Positions 62,195 to 64,000 of a stretch of DNA of 64,000 nucleotides are shown here, in pieces (the stretch's first letter is position 1; every line of letters starts with the position of its first letter). Position numbers and translations under genes: made by a program. Source of the DNA: Verrucomicrobiales bacterium. GTDB taxonomy: Bacteria; Verrucomicrobiota; Verrucomicrobiia; Limisphaerales; UBA11320. Below the pieces are notes generated by a model. That model saw only the letters and a program-made list of their open reading frames with translations. It was not told where the DNA came from and ran no database searches. Location: contig JAEUHE010000179.1 of NCBI GenBank assembly GCA_016793885.1, positions 1-64,000 of the forward strand, read 5' to 3'.

Positions 62195-62902
62195 ATGCCA
62201 CGCCGACTCTTGCTCGCCCTTGTGATTTGGAGCCTCATTTCCCCTCAGAGTTCATTCAGTGCGGACACCGCAAACGACTCCCGGGATCCCGCGTCGGCCT
62301 GGATCGAGCTCTTTAATGGCAAAGACCTTGATGGCTGGATCCAGCGCGGAGGCAAAGCCCGGTATCGGGTAGAGAATGGTTGCATTGTGGGTACCTCGGT
62401 TACCAATACGGGAAACTCGTTCTTATGCACCCGCCGTGATTTCACGAATTTTGTGCTGGAACTGGACTTTCGAGTGGCCACCGGCGTGAACTCGGGCGTT
62501 CAAGTGCGCAGCCATTGCTTCACGAACGCCACTGAACTGAATTGGAAGGGACGTCAGATTCGTGTCCCCGCGGGCCGCGTTCATGGTCTGCAAGCCGAGA
62601 TCGACACCTCCGCCCGGGCTTGGACAGCGGGCTTGTATGATGAGGGGCGTCGCGGGTGGCTCAACGATCTCAAGGAAAACGAGGCTGCCCGCAAAGCCTT
62701 CAAGGCCGGAGAGTGGAACCAGCTTCGCGTTCAGTGTGATGGCTCCCGGGTTCGCACCTGGCTCAACGGCGTGTCCGCCGCAGATCTCCAGGATGATCTT
62801 TCCCCCGCTGGTTTTATTGGGCTTCAGGTGCATAGCGTGGGAAAAAATGGCACTCCAGGGCACGAAATTTCCTTCAAGAATATCCGACTACGGGAGCTTT
62901 AG
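62195..62902 (+). CDS. Secreted DUF1080 (3-keto-disaccharide hydrolase-type) protein
   Basis: A 235-residue exported protein with signal peptide MPRRLLLALVIWSLISPQSSFSA. The DUF1080 (PF06439) concanavalin-like fold is recognised from WIELFNGKDLDGWIQRGGKARYRVENGCIVGTS, NFVLELDFRVATGVNSGVQVRS, RVHGLQAEIDTSARAWTAGLYDEGRRGWL, and WNQLRVQCDGSRVRTWLNG...GFIGLQVHSVG. Some members hydrolyse 3-keto-glucosides. In Planctomycetes and Verrucomicrobia they accompany sugar-degrading gene sets. Here the neighbours are housekeeping genes. The activity is therefore open. Confidence 0.92.
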   Translation: MPRRLLLALVIWSLISPQSSFSADTANDSRDPASAWIELFNGKDLDGWIQRGGKARYRVENGCIVGTSVTNTGNSFLCTRRDFTNFVLELDFRVATGVNSGVQVRSHCFTNATELNWKGRQIRVPAGRVHGLQAEIDTSARAWTAGLYDEGRRGWLNDLKENEAARKAFKAGEWNQLRVQCDGSRVRTWLNGVSAADLQDDLSPAGFIGLQVHSVGKNGTPGHEISFKNIRLREL

Positions 62903-63054
62903 TTAATGGCGGCTCGCCCCCCATGAGTGGCGCTGCCGCTACTGGGGTGATCGGACCCCTTACCCTTCAACCCTTTCGCCGACGGCCTCCCAAGCTGGAA
63001 AGCTGCTGAAAGCCTTCGCTTGCCCGAGCTTGAACTCTGCCTATAATCGGCCCC

Positions 63055-64000
63055 GTGCTTGATATTAAATTAATTCGAGACCAGGCGGACATGGTGCGTC
63101 AGCGGTTGGCGACGCGTGGGGCAGGGGACGAAGCGAAGATTGATGAGGTCCTGAAATTGGATGAGCAGCGCCGCAAGCTGCTGGTCGAGGTGGAGGAGTT
63201 GAAGGCCGCCCGAAATCGAGTGTCCAAGGAGATTGGCATTTTGATGGGCAAGAAGGAACTCGCGGCCGCCGAAGCCAAGAAGTCTGAGACGAGGACTATC
63301 GGCGACCAGATCACAGTGCTCGACAAACAAGTGGCCGAGGTGGAGCAGGCGCGCGAGGATATCCTGCTGCGACTCCCGAACCTCCCGCACACGAGCGTCG
63401 CGCTCGGGAAGTCGGCCGAGGACAATCCGGAGATGCGCACCTTCGGAGCCAAGGCGCAATTCGACTTTAAGCCCAAGGACCACATTCAGCTCTGCCAAAG
63501 CCTCAAGTTGGTGGATTTTGAACGTGGTGCAAAACTTTCTGGCAGCGGCTTTCTGCTCTACACCGGGTGGGGTGCGCGCTTGGAGCGAGCCCTCATTCAA
63601 TTTCTCCTCGACCTCCATGTGCGGGAGCATCACTACACGGAAGTGTCGCCGCCGTTTATCATCAATCGCGAATGCATGGTTGGGGTGGGCCAATTCCCGA
63701 AGTTCGAGGATCAGGCCTATGCCGTTCAAGAAGGCAAGGACGCTTCCACCATGGGCAAGCTCTACCTGCTGCCCACCGCTGAGGCTCCGGTGGCGAATAT
63801 CCATCGTGATGAGACTCTGAACGAATCCCAGCTCCCCATCCAATACGTCGCCTACAGCCCTTGTTTCCGCGCCGAGGCCGGCGCCGCAGGGCTCGGTACT
63901 CGCGGGATGATCCGTGTCCATCAGTTTGACAAGGTGGAACTCATCAAGGTGGTCAAGCCCGAGCACGGCTATGAGGAATTAGAGAAGATGGTGGCCAACG
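63055..64000 (+). CDS. serS: Seryl-tRNA synthetase, 5' part (runs off the window)
   Basis: Charges tRNA-Ser. The gene is cut by the window end, leaving about 315 residues. It starts with GTG at 63055 (VLDIKLIRDQADMVRQRLATRG). The N-terminal antiparallel coiled coil that grips the tRNA spans about residues 25-110 (EQRRKLLVEVEELKAARNRVSKEIG). Class II motif 1 surrounds GARLERALIQFLLDLH near residue 180. Motif 2 is CFRAEAGAAGLGTRGMIRVHQFDKVELI near residue 275, with the arginine-containing loop. The missing part holds motif 3. No upstream gene is closely linked. Confidence 0.97.
   Translation, partial: MLDIKLIRDQADMVRQRLATRGAGDEAKIDEVLKLDEQRRKLLVEVEELKAARNRVSKEIGILMGKKELAAAEAKKSETRTIGDQITVLDKQVAEVEQAREDILLRLPNLPHTSVALGKSAEDNPEMRTFGAKAQFDFKPKDHIQLCQSLKLVDFERGAKLSGSGFLLYTGWGARLERALIQFLLDLHVREHHYTEVSPPFIINRECMVGVGQFPKFEDQAYAVQEGKDASTMGKLYLLPTAEAPVANIHRDETLNESQLPIQYVAYSPCFRAEAGAAGLGTRGMIRVHQFDKVELIKVVKPEHGYEELEKMVAN

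Overview
The window looks like chromosomal DNA of a free-living Gram-negative bacterium of the Verrucomicrobiota, most like the Pedosphaera/Limisphaera side of the phylum. This is inferred from gene content. The markers are a planctomycete-type cytochrome (PSCyt1/DUF1549/DUF1553) next to a DUF1501 protein, a DUF1080 protein, a giant secreted protein with lamin-tail and CotH domains, several SGNH, alpha/beta and beta-lactamase-like secreted hydrolases, LPS heptose and Mpl genes, and many palindromic intergenic repeats. I saw no rRNA, tRNA, CRISPR array, transposase or phage gene.

Layout. 0.3-8.0 kb, minus strand: a close-packed run reading PSCyt1/DUF1549/DUF1553 protein, pabB, argD, argF, serine hydrolase. 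8.2-12.1 kb, plus: DUF1501 protein and a large secreted protein that may act on polysaccharides. 12.1-19.0 kb: repeats, an amidohydrolase, an SGNH hydrolase, a bipartite Aer-like PAS/chemoreceptor pair, an ECF sigma/anti-sigma pair and a secreted protein of unknown role. 19.45-26.25 kb, plus: a complete F1Fo ATP synthase operon (atpBEFHAGDC) with an unusually short delta subunit, a His-rich tail on subunit a, and strong hairpins after atpE and atpD. 26.3-34.2 kb: a repeat pair, a CusF-Sco lipoprotein, glutaredoxin, cupin, rhamnulokinase plus rhamnose mutarotase, a secreted esterase, a TPR protein and a cytochrome c/PQQ-type dehydrogenase. 34.3-43.4 kb: one 3044-residue secreted protein, followed by an intrinsic terminator. 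43.5-45.96 kb: a three-gene ECF sigma, membrane protein and RDD protein operon whose junctions are all ATGA overlaps. 45.97-48.9 kb, minus: MetE-like methyltransferase, thiG and a heptose kinase. 49.2-60.03 kb, plus: a type II secretion/type IV pilus-like machine. 60.1-64 kb: a YlbF-family protein with a Cys-rich tail, mpl, a DUF1080 protein and the 5' part of serS.

The most interesting unit is the 49.2-60.0 kb machine. It encodes one canonical pseudopilin followed by a terminator, a GspE/PilB ATPase, a GspF/PilC platform, two related minor pseudopilins, a GspL (PilM-PilN) protein, a GspM/PilO-like protein, a GspC/PilP-like protein and a secretin. The two minor pseudopilins share a periplasmic region I do not recognise. 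The second carries a C-terminal LamG domain and has Trp instead of Glu at mature position 5, as expected of a GspK-like tip subunit. A pseudopilus tipped with a carbohydrate- or protein-binding LamG lectin fold would be unusual. There is no prepilin peptidase in the window.

Several intergenic regions carry families of palindromic repeats (at about 0.2, 12.1, 12.3, 13.9, 26.3, 26.5 and 30.3 kb), which suggests a genome rich in interspersed non-coding repeats.
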